Assembly: GCA_030849065.1 (NCBI GenBank)
Contig: JASAON010001476.1
Coordinates: forward strand, 1-37,368
DNA: 37,368 bases
Source of the DNA: Jaenimonas drosophilae
Lineage: Eukaryota > Euglenozoa > Kinetoplastea > Trypanosomatida > Trypanosomatidae
Reading direction: 5' to 3'
The translations under genes were made by a program, and so were the position numbers. Under the pieces are notes generated by a model that ran no database searches, had not been told where the DNA came from, and was given only the letters and a program-made list of their open reading frames with translations. Shown here in pieces: positions 9,360 through 18,384 of the stretch. How positions within the stretch are numbered: the stretch's first letter is position 1; each line of letters starts with the position of its first letter.

Positions 9360-12300
9360 ATGGCAACAACCATCAGCGTCCAGGAGCACCCAGCTTCACT
9401 ACATCTGAACGCATCGGCGGAGCATGATGAAGCGACCAATTCTGCTCAGATTAGCACATCTCCCAACGCGTTGACCAGCCTTCAGGATGGCAGCGCGGCA
9501 AATTTTGAACGCCTGTCACTTGGTGTTCTCTTCTTAACGATGCTGATTTTTCTGGGCGGGACCTTCTTCATGACCCACAAGCGCCACATTCCTCTTCCGT
9601 ACACCGTCGTGTTGTTCTTGTACGGTATTGTGGTTGGTGTGATATCGTTGTGGATTTACCCCGACGTGGCGGATGCCTTCGGCTCCATTCCACCAAACTT
9701 GCTGTTTTACATATTTCTGCCTGTCCTCATCTTTGAGGGAAGCTACGCAATCAACATTCACGCGCTACGCCGTGTGATGTGGCAGACTGTACTTCTTGCA
9801 ACGGTTGGGGTTGTCATCAACACCATAATCCTTGGATCGGTCATCAAGCTCCTCTTCCTGTCGTGGTCTTGGTACTCAGCGCTCCTGCTGGGGACGCTCC
9901 TCTCCGCCACAGATCCTGTGTCAGTGGTGGCGCTGCTCAAGAATCTCAAGGTGGAGAATGCGCTCACTGCGATGGTGGAAGGGGAGTCGGTGTTAAATGA
10001 TGGCACTGCCATCATCGCCTTCACCTTGTTGCTGCCAGCAGCACATGCTGGGGAACTGACCATGTCTGGCTGGGGCATCTTGGGAGAATCATTCCGCCTT
10101 TCACTGTTGCCTCTCATTCTTGGACCAATATTTGGCTTAGTGCAGCTCTTTTGGCTCCGCAAAGCATACGATGGGCTCACAAGAGCCTGCATCACTGTAT
10201 CGGTGACTTACGTATCCTACTACGTGGCTGCGGAACTGATTGGAACCAGTGGAGTTCTGACCTTGTTCATTCAAGGCATTTTCCTAAGCAACGCATGCCC
10301 CTCACTGTTTCCTGGCCGCGAAGGCAACCAAATCTATGCCACGTGGGAGTTCCTGGTTCACTTGGGCAACACCGTACTCTTCTCCATGGTTGGGGTCATC
10401 CTCGTGGCGGATGTGATTCCTACCCTGCGCTTGATTGATATCGTCCTCATCGTTGTTGTGTACCTGACCATGCTGGCGGCGCGGTGGATGATGCTTGAAG
10501 CACTCCTTCCTCTGATGAATCAATTTGCCTACAAGATGAATCAGCGCAAGGTACTCCTCATGGTGCATGCAGGCCTGCGTGGAGGTGTGGCCACAACCTT
10601 GGCCCTTGCGGTGAAGTCAGACGGGCTGAATGAGGGTATCACCATGTTGAAGATCACTGCCGGTGTAGTGCTCCTGTCCTTGGTGCTGAATGGTTCCACT
10701 GCTGCCTACGTGGTGGGCTTATGCGGTTTCCGTTGTAAGCCTCAGCACCGTGTGCTTCAAATGGGCTTTGCGATGGACTTTTTGGTGAACGCAGAGGAGC
10801 GCACGCTGGACCGCATGAAGCGGGACACCAAGTACCGCAATGCGAGCTGGCTCTCGGTGGAGAAGTACGTGGATAAGCACCTCCGCAATCCGTTTCGTGG
10901 AATGCACATCACCAAGGAAAGCGATGAGGTTGTGGTGAATCGGCTACTCATGAGTGCCTTCAAGGCCTCCTTGTGGCGACAGCGCGATGAGGGGGTCATC
11001 TCAGAAACGGTCGTTCACTCACTGGGAAGAGTGTTAGCCAAGGTGATTGATCGTGGTGAATTGCTCGACGTACGGGAGATGGAGCTCTACCACAAGCACC
11101 GCGCCAAAACCGCCAACTCATCCGCACGATCGCTGCCACAAACGCCCAACCATGCCCAGGATGAGGTGGCTACCACCAACGGCACCAAGCATTCATTTGA
11201 TTCTCCTGATAAGAACAAGGGTGCGGTGGCGGTAGCCGTTCGTGGGGTGGCGTCGTCCACCAGTGACGATGACGATGAGCGCGAGATGACCAGTCGAGCT
11301 CAGGAGCTGAGCCTCAACGTGGTTCCAGGCTCACCCAGCGAGGTGGGCCGGGATGAAGCCAGCTCAGACTTGGTCATTGACTCTCTCATGCGCCGTTTGC
11401 TGCCTCGTTGGGTAGTGCTGCTGGAGCACGTCTTTGGCCACGGCTACTTCGAGGCCCAACATCGTCGGGCACAGGAGAACGCCTTCATGACCCTCCTCGC
11501 CTTGGCCAAGTGCCTCTCCGACATTGGCCCCATCAAGTATAAGTACACGCAGAACGAAGCTCAGGCGAGACGGGTGGAGGAGTGGATGGGGAAGCAGGTG
11601 GCGTCCTCCACTGCAGCCATTCGTTTCTTCTACTCCAACTTCCCAGAAGCCACCAACAACGTCTCCAGCTCACGTGCGGTGTTGTCAGTGGCCAATCATC
11701 TTCTTGGCTCACTCAAGACGCTGCGAACCACTCATGGCTTCAACGCGAAGATCTCAGACATGCTCAATGAAATGATTGCTGACATGCGGGATGAGATTCC
11801 CATGCGGTGGGATCACGATGTATCCAAGAAGGAGAGCGACTTGGTACGCCGTGCGGTCGCAGCTACAACACTGGGCAAGGGCCTGCGCCGATCAGAGATC
11901 CAGGCAATCAGCAGCATGGGCCTTGTGAAGAAGTTCCGCGAAAATGATACGATTAAGCTTCCTGAAAACGCATTTCTGGTGGTGGTGTTTGGAAGTCTGC
12001 GCGCACTGCATGGGTCGTGGACCACCGTTAATGAACATGAGCTCATGGAGAGCTACGGAGATACCGTTGGGCTGGAGTCCTTCCTCCTTCCAAAGGAGCT
12101 GAGGAAAGACCAGCAACGAGAGTGGCGGGTCGTCTCGACCGAGGCCACAGCACTCCTCATCTCCTTTAACAGCATCAGCCCCTTCCTATCTGAACGCTCA
12201 CTACGCTCCGTTAAGGCGCTGTGGCGAGCTGCCGCGGTGGAGGTGATTCTCCCAATTCTTGCCGACATGATCACCCTTCCCCCCAACGAGGAGGTCAACA

Positions 12301-13571
12301 CGCGGGAGCACTTCATCCGCGTTGTGATGAACGGCACTCCACTGATTGGGCCACAGGACTGCAGAAACTTTGACTGGAGGAGCTCGCAACTTCACCTCTG
12401 CTTCTACCTCCGCGGCTGCGACAAAATGGGGATGTTTAACGGCCACACACCTCCGTGCTACATCTCCACCTTCTACGCCCACCAGCTGGAGTGGGAGGAT
12501 CATGAGGTGGTACTCTACGCTGTGCCCGTTAACGTCAGCGATCATGGGTACATCCCGTGGGTGGAGGAGCCACCTCGGCAGCTTGATACCCCGGTGGAAC
12601 CGGCCCATGGATCATTGGATATTCACCGTGAAGATTCGTACGGGACCAATCTGGATACGCAACCCTCCAGCAATTGCCTCGAGGAGGAGCTCGATGTGGC
12701 GCAATCACGTACACCAGAGCGTGCCGCCAAGCCCAGCTTCCCCTCCCTTCACGTGGATATCCCCGCTTCGCCCTCGGTTCATCCGTTGGAAATGGATCTC
12801 ATTCGTACCCATGCTGCGGCCACCACTATTCTCAACAGCGTGTTGCAAGGCTCGATCCCTCTTCACCCGCTGCGACGTCATGAGATCCGCTCCTCCCCCT
12901 CCATGTGGGAGGCAGATGATCCCCAATCACCCGTCATTGTCTCCCCTACTCCATCCTTCTCAACACGCCTTACCTTCAGTGCTCAGGTGGTGTGCATTCT
13001 TCAGAATGTCGAAGCTTTCGTCACCCCTGTTCCCTTCGTTAACCAACTCCTCGCACAGTACGCGGCAGTGCTGGAGCAGCTCTGCGTGGCAGCCGTCCGC
13101 TATGTTCGTGAACCGAATGACCCGGTGAATCTCCGACATGCTCAACGGATTGCTGAAACGGCGCTTGAGTTTTTGCTGGGTTTCAGCGTGCAGCTCGCGC
13201 TCGTCAAGCGTGCCATTGGCTGCCTCCTCCTCCGGTACCCCGCCATCAGCCGCGAGGCCTCCTTCAGTAGCCCAGACATCCGCGCTGGTGTGGTTATTGA
13301 GGAGGAGGATTCCGTCTTTCAGTGCAAGGTGTGTGCGTGGATGCGATTGGCATCGCTGACACGCAAGTACCACCTCAAGACGATCACAACCGAGATGAAC
13401 AGCTTTGCCAACTGCCGTTTTGGCGGTCTCGCCCAGACGTTGAAGCGTATTGTAGTGATGGAGCCTGGGCTGAAACGGGTGGAGAGTGTGGAGGGGATGT
13501 ACGCACTGATCAAACGCGCCACAGATGCCCACGAGGAGGCTCCTGACCTTTCTAGCATGTCGCCCATTTAG
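9360..13571 (+). CDS. Na+/H+ exchanger (CPA1/SOS1-like) with large cytoplasmic domain, 1403 aa
   Basis: The frame reaches a GTG at 9357, but the first ATG is 9360. After a polar N-terminus of about 50 residues come about 11-12 hydrophobic segments (about residues 52-460). Cation/proton antiporter signatures are clear: LPVLIFEGSY in an early helix, ATDPVSVVALLK with Asp185, EGESVLNDGTA with the Asn213-Asp214 pair typical of electroneutral exchangers, and HAGLRGGVATTLAL. The roughly 900-residue cytoplasmic part is mostly helical. It contains an acidic, Ser-rich low-complexity insert (about 575-670) and a region at about 855-965 that resembles a degenerate cyclic-nucleotide-binding domain, as in plant SOS1. 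A Ser/Pro-rich stretch follows, then a final helical region. The probable role is sodium and pH homeostasis at the plasma membrane or an endomembrane. Exchanger identity is secure; the subtype is inferred from architecture. Confidence 0.93.
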   Translation: MATTISVQEHPASLHLNASAEHDEATNSAQISTSPNALTSLQDGSAANFERLSLGVLFLTMLIFLGGTFFMTHKRHIPLPYTVVLFLYGIVVGVISLWIYPDVADAFGSIPPNLLFYIFLPVLIFEGSYAINIHALRRVMWQTVLLATVGVVINTIILGSVIKLLFLSWSWYSALLLGTLLSATDPVSVVALLKNLKVENALTAMVEGESVLNDGTAIIAFTLLLPAAHAGELTMSGWGILGESFRLSLLPLILGPIFGLVQLFWLRKAYDGLTRACITVSVTYVSYYVAAELIGTSGVLTLFIQGIFLSNACPSLFPGREGNQIYATWEFLVHLGNTVLFSMVGVILVADVIPTLRLIDIVLIVVVYLTMLAARWMMLEALLPLMNQFAYKMNQRKVLLMVHAGLRGGVATTLALAVKSDGLNEGITMLKITAGVVLLSLVLNGSTAAYVVGLCGFRCKPQHRVLQMGFAMDFLVNAEERTLDRMKRDTKYRNASWLSVEKYVDKHLRNPFRGMHITKESDEVVVNRLLMSAFKASLWRQRDEGVISETVVHSLGRVLAKVIDRGELLDVREMELYHKHRAKTANSSARSLPQTPNHAQDEVATTNGTKHSFDSPDKNKGAVAVAVRGVASSTSDDDDEREMTSRAQELSLNVVPGSPSEVGRDEASSDLVIDSLMRRLLPRWVVLLEHVFGHGYFEAQHRRAQENAFMTLLALAKCLSDIGPIKYKYTQNEAQARRVEEWMGKQVASSTAAIRFFYSNFPEATNNVSSSRAVLSVANHLLGSLKTLRTTHGFNAKISDMLNEMIADMRDEIPMRWDHDVSKKESDLVRRAVAATTLGKGLRRSEIQAISSMGLVKKFRENDTIKLPENAFLVVVFGSLRALHGSWTTVNEHELMESYGDTVGLESFLLPKELRKDQQREWRVVSTEATALLISFNSISPFLSERSLRSVKALWRAAAVEVILPILADMITLPPNEEVNTREHFIRVVMNGTPLIGPQDCRNFDWRSSQLHLCFYLRGCDKMGMFNGHTPPCYISTFYAHQLEWEDHEVVLYAVPVNVSDHGYIPWVEEPPRQLDTPVEPAHGSLDIHREDSYGTNLDTQPSSNCLEEELDVAQSRTPERAAKPSFPSLHVDIPASPSVHPLEMDLIRTHAAATTILNSVLQGSIPLHPLRRHEIRSSPSMWEADDPQSPVIVSPTPSFSTRLTFSAQVVCILQNVEAFVTPVPFVNQLLAQYAAVLEQLCVAAVRYVREPNDPVNLRHAQRIAETALEFLLGFSVQLALVKRAIGCLLLRYPAISREASFSSPDIRAGVVIEEEDSVFQCKVCAWMRLASLTRKYHLKTITTEMNSFANCRFGGLAQTLKRIVVMEPGLKRVESVEGMYALIKRATDAHEEAPDLSSMSPI

Positions 13572-14123
13572 CCGTACGCAGGGACTCAGACCCCTCATGA
13601 CATGTACGCTGGGTGGAATCTTGTGGCATCTTCACACACCCAACTAATTTCACTTGGAGTGCAGTGATTATGGCGTCCAAAGACGGCCTTCCACGGGTGG
13701 ATGAAGGTGGCCCGACCCCTGTTGAAGTCTGCATTCTTCTTCAGGACGAAGTTCCCCTTTTTCCATGACACTCACCCCCCCCCTTCATATCGACGGCTGC
13801 AGCCCAAAACGTTGAGGGCCCATGATGATGCGGTCGTTCTCTCTCACTTTTTTTCGAACCGACAACACATCTCCCCCCCCCCTGCATGCTAAGTTCCCCC
13901 AACCTTGACATCTCCTCTCACGTTAGTTTCATTTGCCGGGTAGAGATACGCCAGGAACAACATTTTACTCATCTGAACCCTTGAGTGATCATCGATCTAC
14001 GGTGTGTTCGTGCACAGAGGTACTTAACGTTCATCTTCATCTTGTTGCTGTTGTTTGGGGTAGCTCTATACATTCACACGCACACACAATAATATCCAAA
14101 GACTAGGTACATACGCAGGCACC
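13572..14123. other. Intergenic region with C-runs and splice signal
   Basis: No gene is seen. Two poly-C runs (about 13775-13784 and 13872-13882) lie in pyrimidine-rich context. A T-rich tract at about 14030-14058 precedes an AG at 14062-14063, the probable acceptor for the gene at 14124, with no ATG in between. Confidence 0.5.
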
Positions 14124-15299
14124 ATGGACCCAGCCATTCAGGCTCAACACGCCCTCAACGGCATCTTTGAGCGGCTTGAGGTACCCTGTCGCATTGAGGT
14201 AGATAAGTGTGGTGCAGGGAAGTACATGGTTGCCACGAAGCACATCGCTTCAGGAACTGAGCTGTTTGAGGAGGTGCCGCTGGTTAGCTGGCCCAGTCGT
14301 GGATTTCTTCGGCTTCGTCGACGTTATTGCTGGTATTGTCTAGTGGAAGAACAGAGCAGCACGAATGCTTCCGTGGATGCAAACGAGCCTCCCGCTTGGT
14401 CCACGTGCTCTGGCCCTTGCCAATCGAGCTTCTGTTCAGATGCATGCCGCTCAGCGGGTGAGCCGCTGCATGAGCTCCTCTGCACCGCTCTACCGGATCT
14501 TCGCCAGGTTGATGCACGCGGTGAGGAGGATGGCGGCGTCTTCACGATGGAAGCGCTTGCCCGGTGTGTTGGGGGCATCTCGGTACGTCTTGCCGCCGTC
14601 ATTCAGCACCAACAACTCACTCACTCCGTCATTCAGGAAGACTTTGTGCAGCACGGGGAGAAGGGCACCAGCATCGTGAATCAGCTCTTCACGCAGGTAT
14701 CTGCCCCCTACAACCGCCTCATTGGCGCTCCATCCAAGGCAGAGTTTGCTGGCGTGGATTTTCCCGCGTGGGCGACGAAGCTGCGGGCGTTGATGCATGC
14801 GCGGGTAGTCAAGGCCCTTCAGAATGCCGCTGGATATGCTGACGAGGCCGAAGCCGCACCAAAAGATTGGGCGGAGGCAATCACGGATGCTTTGCTCAGC
14901 GACGATACGCTCCGTGCCTTTCTTGGTCTGCTGGTCGTGAATGCTCATGGCATCAACACGGCGTTGCTGCGTGATGAGTTGTGCTCCACCCCTGAAGAAG
15001 AGGAGGCGGCTGCCATGTTCAGCTGGGTGGTAAAGGGGGCGGCGGTGTACTCACTGCTCAGCTCACTCAACCACTCCTGCGACCCTAATGTGGTTGTTAT
15101 GCATCAACACCGCACCAACAACATTCTCGTGCAGGCTACACGAGACATTGCCAAGGGAGAGGAGATGTGCATCACGTACATCCCCCTCACCCCAGACAGC
15201 ACGTACATTACCCGTCGGGCAGCACTGGCAGGGTACTTCTTCACGTGCAGCTGCTCACGTTGCGCCGCTGAGGAAACCAAGGCGAAGAAGGCAAAGTGA
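14124..15299 (+). CDS. SET and MYND domain protein (SMYD-like lysine methyltransferase), 391 aa
   Basis: The SET domain is split by a zinc finger, as in the SMYD family. The N-terminal SET part begins at about residue 20 (CRIEVDKCGAGKYMVATKHI). The zinc finger has Cys69, Cys72, Cys95, Cys99, Cys104, Cys108, His116 and Cys120. The second half, C-x4-C-x3-C-x7-H-x3-C, matches MYND exactly, while the first two pairs are 22 residues apart. The core SET motifs follow: NHSCDPN at 316-322 and the catalytic-Tyr region CITYIP at 349-354. The Cys-rich post-SET ends in CSCSRC (Cys375, Cys377, Cys380). A helical segment lies between. The predicted activity is S-adenosylmethionine-dependent lysine methylation; the substrate (histone or other protein) cannot be told. 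The C-terminus is lysine-rich. The ATG at 14124 is the first after the probable acceptor. Confidence 0.9.
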   Translation: MDPAIQAQHALNGIFERLEVPCRIEVDKCGAGKYMVATKHIASGTELFEEVPLVSWPSRGFLRLRRRYCWYCLVEEQSSTNASVDANEPPAWSTCSGPCQSSFCSDACRSAGEPLHELLCTALPDLRQVDARGEEDGGVFTMEALARCVGGISVRLAAVIQHQQLTHSVIQEDFVQHGEKGTSIVNQLFTQVSAPYNRLIGAPSKAEFAGVDFPAWATKLRALMHARVVKALQNAAGYADEAEAAPKDWAEAITDALLSDDTLRAFLGLLVVNAHGINTALLRDELCSTPEEEEAAAMFSWVVKGAAVYSLLSSLNHSCDPNVVVMHQHRTNNILVQATRDIAKGEEMCITYIPLTPDSTYITRRAALAGYFFTCSCSRCAAEETKAKKAK

Positions 15300-15446
15300 T
15301 GATGCCACTCAACGTGCAAGGTTGCTACAACATCCAAGCTTTCATAAGAAGGGGGGGGTGGAGTAACGTCCGAGTAAAGTTAATGAACCCACAAATTATG
15401 AGAGGTACGCGTGACAAGGTAGTCTCGATGAGGATGGACACGACAC

Positions 15447-15489
15447 CTCCTTCTCTTCCTCTTCTCTTCCTCCTCACTTTCTGGTTCAG
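15447..15489 (+). promoter_or_regulatory. Polypyrimidine tract and trans-splice acceptor
   Basis: A C/T tract runs almost uninterrupted from about 15447 to 15482 and ends in CAG at 15487-15489. The next ATG is 15554, the start of the FAD dehydrogenase. In kinetoplastids such tracts direct spliced-leader addition and polyadenylation of the upstream gene. Confidence 0.7.
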
Positions 15490-15553
15490 ACCAACTTTCA
15501 AAGGTTGAGTTCCATCCAAGAGCAATACATACTTCACAACAGGATACCGGAGG

Positions 15554-17107
15554 ATGCCGTTGACGCCACGTGAACGAGCGTTGCACTACGCCGCCCGCAG
15601 CGCTAGCTTCTCCCGTGTGAGCCCTACGCACCTCAGCTACCTTCAATCGGTTCTACAAAAGCCCTGCGCGCGTACGCAACGACCGGGTAAGCTGCTCACT
15701 GATGCCTCCGCCATTGCCCCGTACAACGAGGACTGGATGCATCAGGTGCAGGGTGAGTGCCCGGCGGTGTTGCTGCCGACGTGCACGGAGCAGATTCAGG
15801 AGATTCTTCGTTACTGCCAACGTGAGAAGTTGGCCGTAGTGCCGCAGAGTGGGAATACCGGCCTCGTCTACGGTGCAGGTCCTGTCCATGATGAGCTCGT
15901 ACTCAGCACACAACTCATGAATGCCGAGCCGGTTGTGTCCGTGGGCACCATGTCTGTGGAGGCAGAGTCTGGCGTTATTCTGCAGCACTGCCAAGAAGTG
16001 TGCCGGGATGCGGGCATGCTCTTCCCACTCAGCATGGGCTCGAAAGGAAGCGCCATGATTGGGGGCACGGTGAGCACAAACGCTGGCGGAATTCACTTTG
16101 CCCGCTACGGGTCGATGCACGCCAACACCCTCGGTGTGGAGGTAGTTACCCCAACAGGTTCCGTGCTTAACATGATGTCCACGCTGCGCAAAGACAACGC
16201 GGGCTACGACTTGAAGCACCTCTTCATTGGCAGCGAGGGAACCTTGGGCATTGTTACACGTGCAGCCATCAAACTCTACCCAAAACCCTCATCACAGCAA
16301 CTGGCCTTCTTCCGACTCGCGGACTTCGAGGCCGTCCTGACGCTCTATCAACTCGCGCAGGAGCACCTCGCCGAGTGCCTCTCGGCCTTTGAGGTAATTG
16401 ATGGAGAGTCGCTCACCACCTCACCCGACGCGACGGTGCCCTACCGAAAAGTGGCCAAGACGGACGCATTCGCAGCGGGCCGCGACTTCAGCTCCGCCTA
16501 CTTCTGCGTTCTTGTTGAAACCAGCGGCAGCAACGAGGAGCACGACTTCGCCAAGTTGGGCACCTTCGTGGAGGCGGCGGAGCGCGTGTTGAAGGATAGG
16601 CTCAATGGTGGCGGTGATTTTGAGCCCATTCTCTCACAATCGTCAGCGCAGTCGGAGCAGTTGTGGGCGTTGCGCGAAGATGTTCCAGTGCACCTCGCCG
16701 CTGCTGGCGTGATCTTCAAGTACGACGTGAGCTTCCCGCTCGATCTCTTCTACGGCATCGTTGAGTTTACCCGTGAGCTGCTCTACAAGAAGCACAACTT
16801 CAACCCGGCAGAGGTGCTGGTGGTGGGTTACGGCCACTTTGGTGATGGCAACGTTCATCTCAACGTGGTGGACCTCACCCGAAGCCATGCCAAGGAGATT
16901 GATGAGGCGCTCTACCCAGCTGTTTATGAGTTCTGCGCCGCCCACAAGGGAAGCATCTCCGCGGAGCATGGCGTGGGCATGCAGAAACGTGATTATCTTC
17001 ATCTTTCACGCAGTCCAGATACGATTGAGCTCATGCGTAGTCTCAAACAAATGATGGATCCACATGGGATCCTGAACCCCTACAAGGTGCTGCCGATGAC
17101 GTCGTAA
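15554..17107 (+). CDS. D2HGDH: D-2-hydroxyglutarate dehydrogenase, FAD-linked, 517 aa
   Basis: This is a member of the FAD-binding PCMH / GlcD family that oxidises D-2-hydroxyglutarate to 2-oxoglutarate, usually in the mitochondrion with transfer of electrons to ETF. The FAD domain (about 65-245) has VVPQSGNTGLVYGAGPV at 95-111, GSKGSAMIGGTVSTNAGG at about 162-179, the stretch LRKDNAGYDLKHLFIGSEG at about 211-229, and GTLGIVTRA. The C-terminal catalytic domain has the metal-binding GHFGDGNVHLNV (His428, His435) and SAEHGVGMQKR with Glu471-His472. The LRKDN-GYDLK-LFIGSEGTLGI string and the length (about 520) fit D2HGDH better than D-lactate dehydrogenase, though DLD remains the main alternative. 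The N-terminus (RERALHYAARSASFSR) is basic and compatible with mitochondrial import. It lies between two SET-domain genes. Confidence 0.88.
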   Translation: MPLTPRERALHYAARSASFSRVSPTHLSYLQSVLQKPCARTQRPGKLLTDASAIAPYNEDWMHQVQGECPAVLLPTCTEQIQEILRYCQREKLAVVPQSGNTGLVYGAGPVHDELVLSTQLMNAEPVVSVGTMSVEAESGVILQHCQEVCRDAGMLFPLSMGSKGSAMIGGTVSTNAGGIHFARYGSMHANTLGVEVVTPTGSVLNMMSTLRKDNAGYDLKHLFIGSEGTLGIVTRAAIKLYPKPSSQQLAFFRLADFEAVLTLYQLAQEHLAECLSAFEVIDGESLTTSPDATVPYRKVAKTDAFAAGRDFSSAYFCVLVETSGSNEEHDFAKLGTFVEAAERVLKDRLNGGGDFEPILSQSSAQSEQLWALREDVPVHLAAAGVIFKYDVSFPLDLFYGIVEFTRELLYKKHNFNPAEVLVVGYGHFGDGNVHLNVVDLTRSHAKEIDEALYPAVYEFCAAHKGSISAEHGVGMQKRDYLHLSRSPDTIELMRSLKQMMDPHGILNPYKVLPMTS

Positions 17108-17407
17108 CCCGCTCCATCCAAAGCGTTTCTGATGAAGCAGCCCAGGCAAAAGAAAAACATGCATAGGCATGTCTGGGCGGTTTCATTTAGGGGTGATTCA
17201 CTATATCCTAGCCCGCCGCCTACACTCGTGTGTGTGCGTGTGGATGGGTGCGAGGCTGTAGGAACATGAGGGATGATAGGTGCCATTAGGTGTTGCCGCT
17301 GCTGCCAAGTATGAACGGTGATTGAGAGCCATGAAACGCGTGAGACTGCCATCGTTCTCTCTCCCTCCTTCTTCTGTTGTCTCGTGTGTTTGTGTAGTTT
17401 GGAGTTG
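17108..17407. other. Intergenic region
   Basis: No gene is seen. It ends in a strong pyrimidine tract and the AG at 17396-17397, which precedes the next gene by only 10 bases. Confidence 0.5.
17350..17397 (+). promoter_or_regulatory. Polypyrimidine tract and trans-splice acceptor
   Basis: A C/T-rich tract (about 17350-17382), then GT-rich sequence, ends in TAG at 17395-17397. It sits inside the upstream extension of the following frame, which opens at a GTG (17318). The acceptor therefore excludes that extension and points to the ATG at 17408. A second AG at 17403-17404 would also leave that ATG intact. Confidence 0.65.
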
Positions 17408-18187
17408 ATGTTGAGCTTCTCCTCCAACGTCACATTTCTAAAGCTAGGAGGTCGGCGTGTGTGGAGGTGCTGCAGCCACTCCTGCACCCATGCTCGGCAC
17501 TGCACGACGGGCAAATCCATCACCCCACATGTGGGCCACGAAGCGCTTCGACGCAGAGGCGGTGAGGAGCTTCAGAGGGGAGGAGCACGTCGTAGTCATC
17601 CTGCCAGTACCGATCGCAGCTCCCACATCACGTCAAGCGGCTCCACCACGCAATCTGATGGATCGCAATTGAAGGTACGTCGCAAGGATCCGTGGGGCGT
17701 TCAGCAGTTGCGGGATTCGTGGAGCGAGGACGCCATGTCTAAGCGTGAGATGGAAAACATGAGCGAGCGCATTCATCGCGAGTATCGCTACCACCCCGAT
17801 GAGTTCCGTCGGCGCCACGTGAAGATTGTGGCCGCACTCACCATTCCCGCCATCATCTTTGGTATGAGCGCGGGGTACTACTTCAACACGGGCCGACACA
17901 TTTGGACTGCCGATCCACAACACATTCTCAATGTTATTCGATCCATGGATACCTCCCCACGTAGTGCGTTGTACGCCTACCAACTTGAGGAGATGTTGGT
18001 GCTGCCTCCACACGTGGCTGCCCATCGCGCGGCTCATCGCCATGAACGCGAGGAGGCGGAGCGCAACTTTCACTACACACGCTCCGCATTTCTGCGGCCG
18101 ACGGAGTATCAACGAAGACAGATGGAGGCTGACGCGCTGGCCGAGGCGGAGGCAGCAGCAGATGGAGCACCCGCGACGGCAGCGTAG
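17408..18187 (+). CDS. Single-span membrane protein, probably mitochondrial, 259 aa
   Basis: I do not recognise the family. The first ~95 residues are rich in Arg, Ser, Cys and His with few acidic residues (MLSFSSNVTFLKLGGRRVWR), like a long mitochondrial presequence. From about residue 93 the protein becomes charged and helical (DPWGVQQLRDSWSEDAMSKR). One transmembrane helix lies at about 140-159 (IVAALTIPAIIFGMSAGYYF). The C-terminal half is a charged, Ala/Glu/Arg-rich helical region. Short single-span proteins of this shape are common among lineage-specific respiratory-chain subunits of kinetoplastids, but that is only a suggestion. The N-terminal third has codon use and composition unlike the rest. 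The true start could lie further in, for example Met110 (17735), which still precedes the membrane helix. Confidence 0.7.
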   Translation: MLSFSSNVTFLKLGGRRVWRCCSHSCTHARHCTTGKSITPHVGHEALRRRGGEELQRGGARRSHPASTDRSSHITSSGSTTQSDGSQLKVRRKDPWGVQQLRDSWSEDAMSKREMENMSERIHREYRYHPDEFRRRHVKIVAALTIPAIIFGMSAGYYFNTGRHIWTADPQHILNVIRSMDTSPRSALYAYQLEEMLVLPPHVAAHRAAHRHEREEAERNFHYTRSAFLRPTEYQRRQMEADALAEAEAAADGAPATAA

Positions 18188-18330
18188 TGAATTCATCGTC
18201 TCTCACAGATTTTCTTGTGTGTGCCGTCGTGTGAGGTGTGCGTGTGTGTGTGCCACCACAACATCCAAAACACGGTTGACGAAGGTGGTATCCCTGCATG
18301 TATGATCTCCACAACTGATTTTCTTGCATC

Positions 18331-18356
18331 TTCTTCTTTTGTTTTGTCGTGTGTAG
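18331..18356 (+). promoter_or_regulatory. Polypyrimidine tract and trans-splice acceptor
   Basis: A T-rich stretch ends in GTGTAG, with the AG at 18355-18356. The frame of the next gene extends up to a GTG at 18349, inside this signal, so the first usable start is the ATG at 18385. Confidence 0.65.
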
Positions 18357-18384
18357 AGCTGCACAGCACAGCATCCTCTGTGGG

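Noticed and set aside
12346..13128. 260-codon frame overlapping the exchanger gene in another frame
   Set aside because: It is a Ser/Pro/Arg-rich shadow of the exchanger coding sequence, which has clear domain signatures in its own frame.
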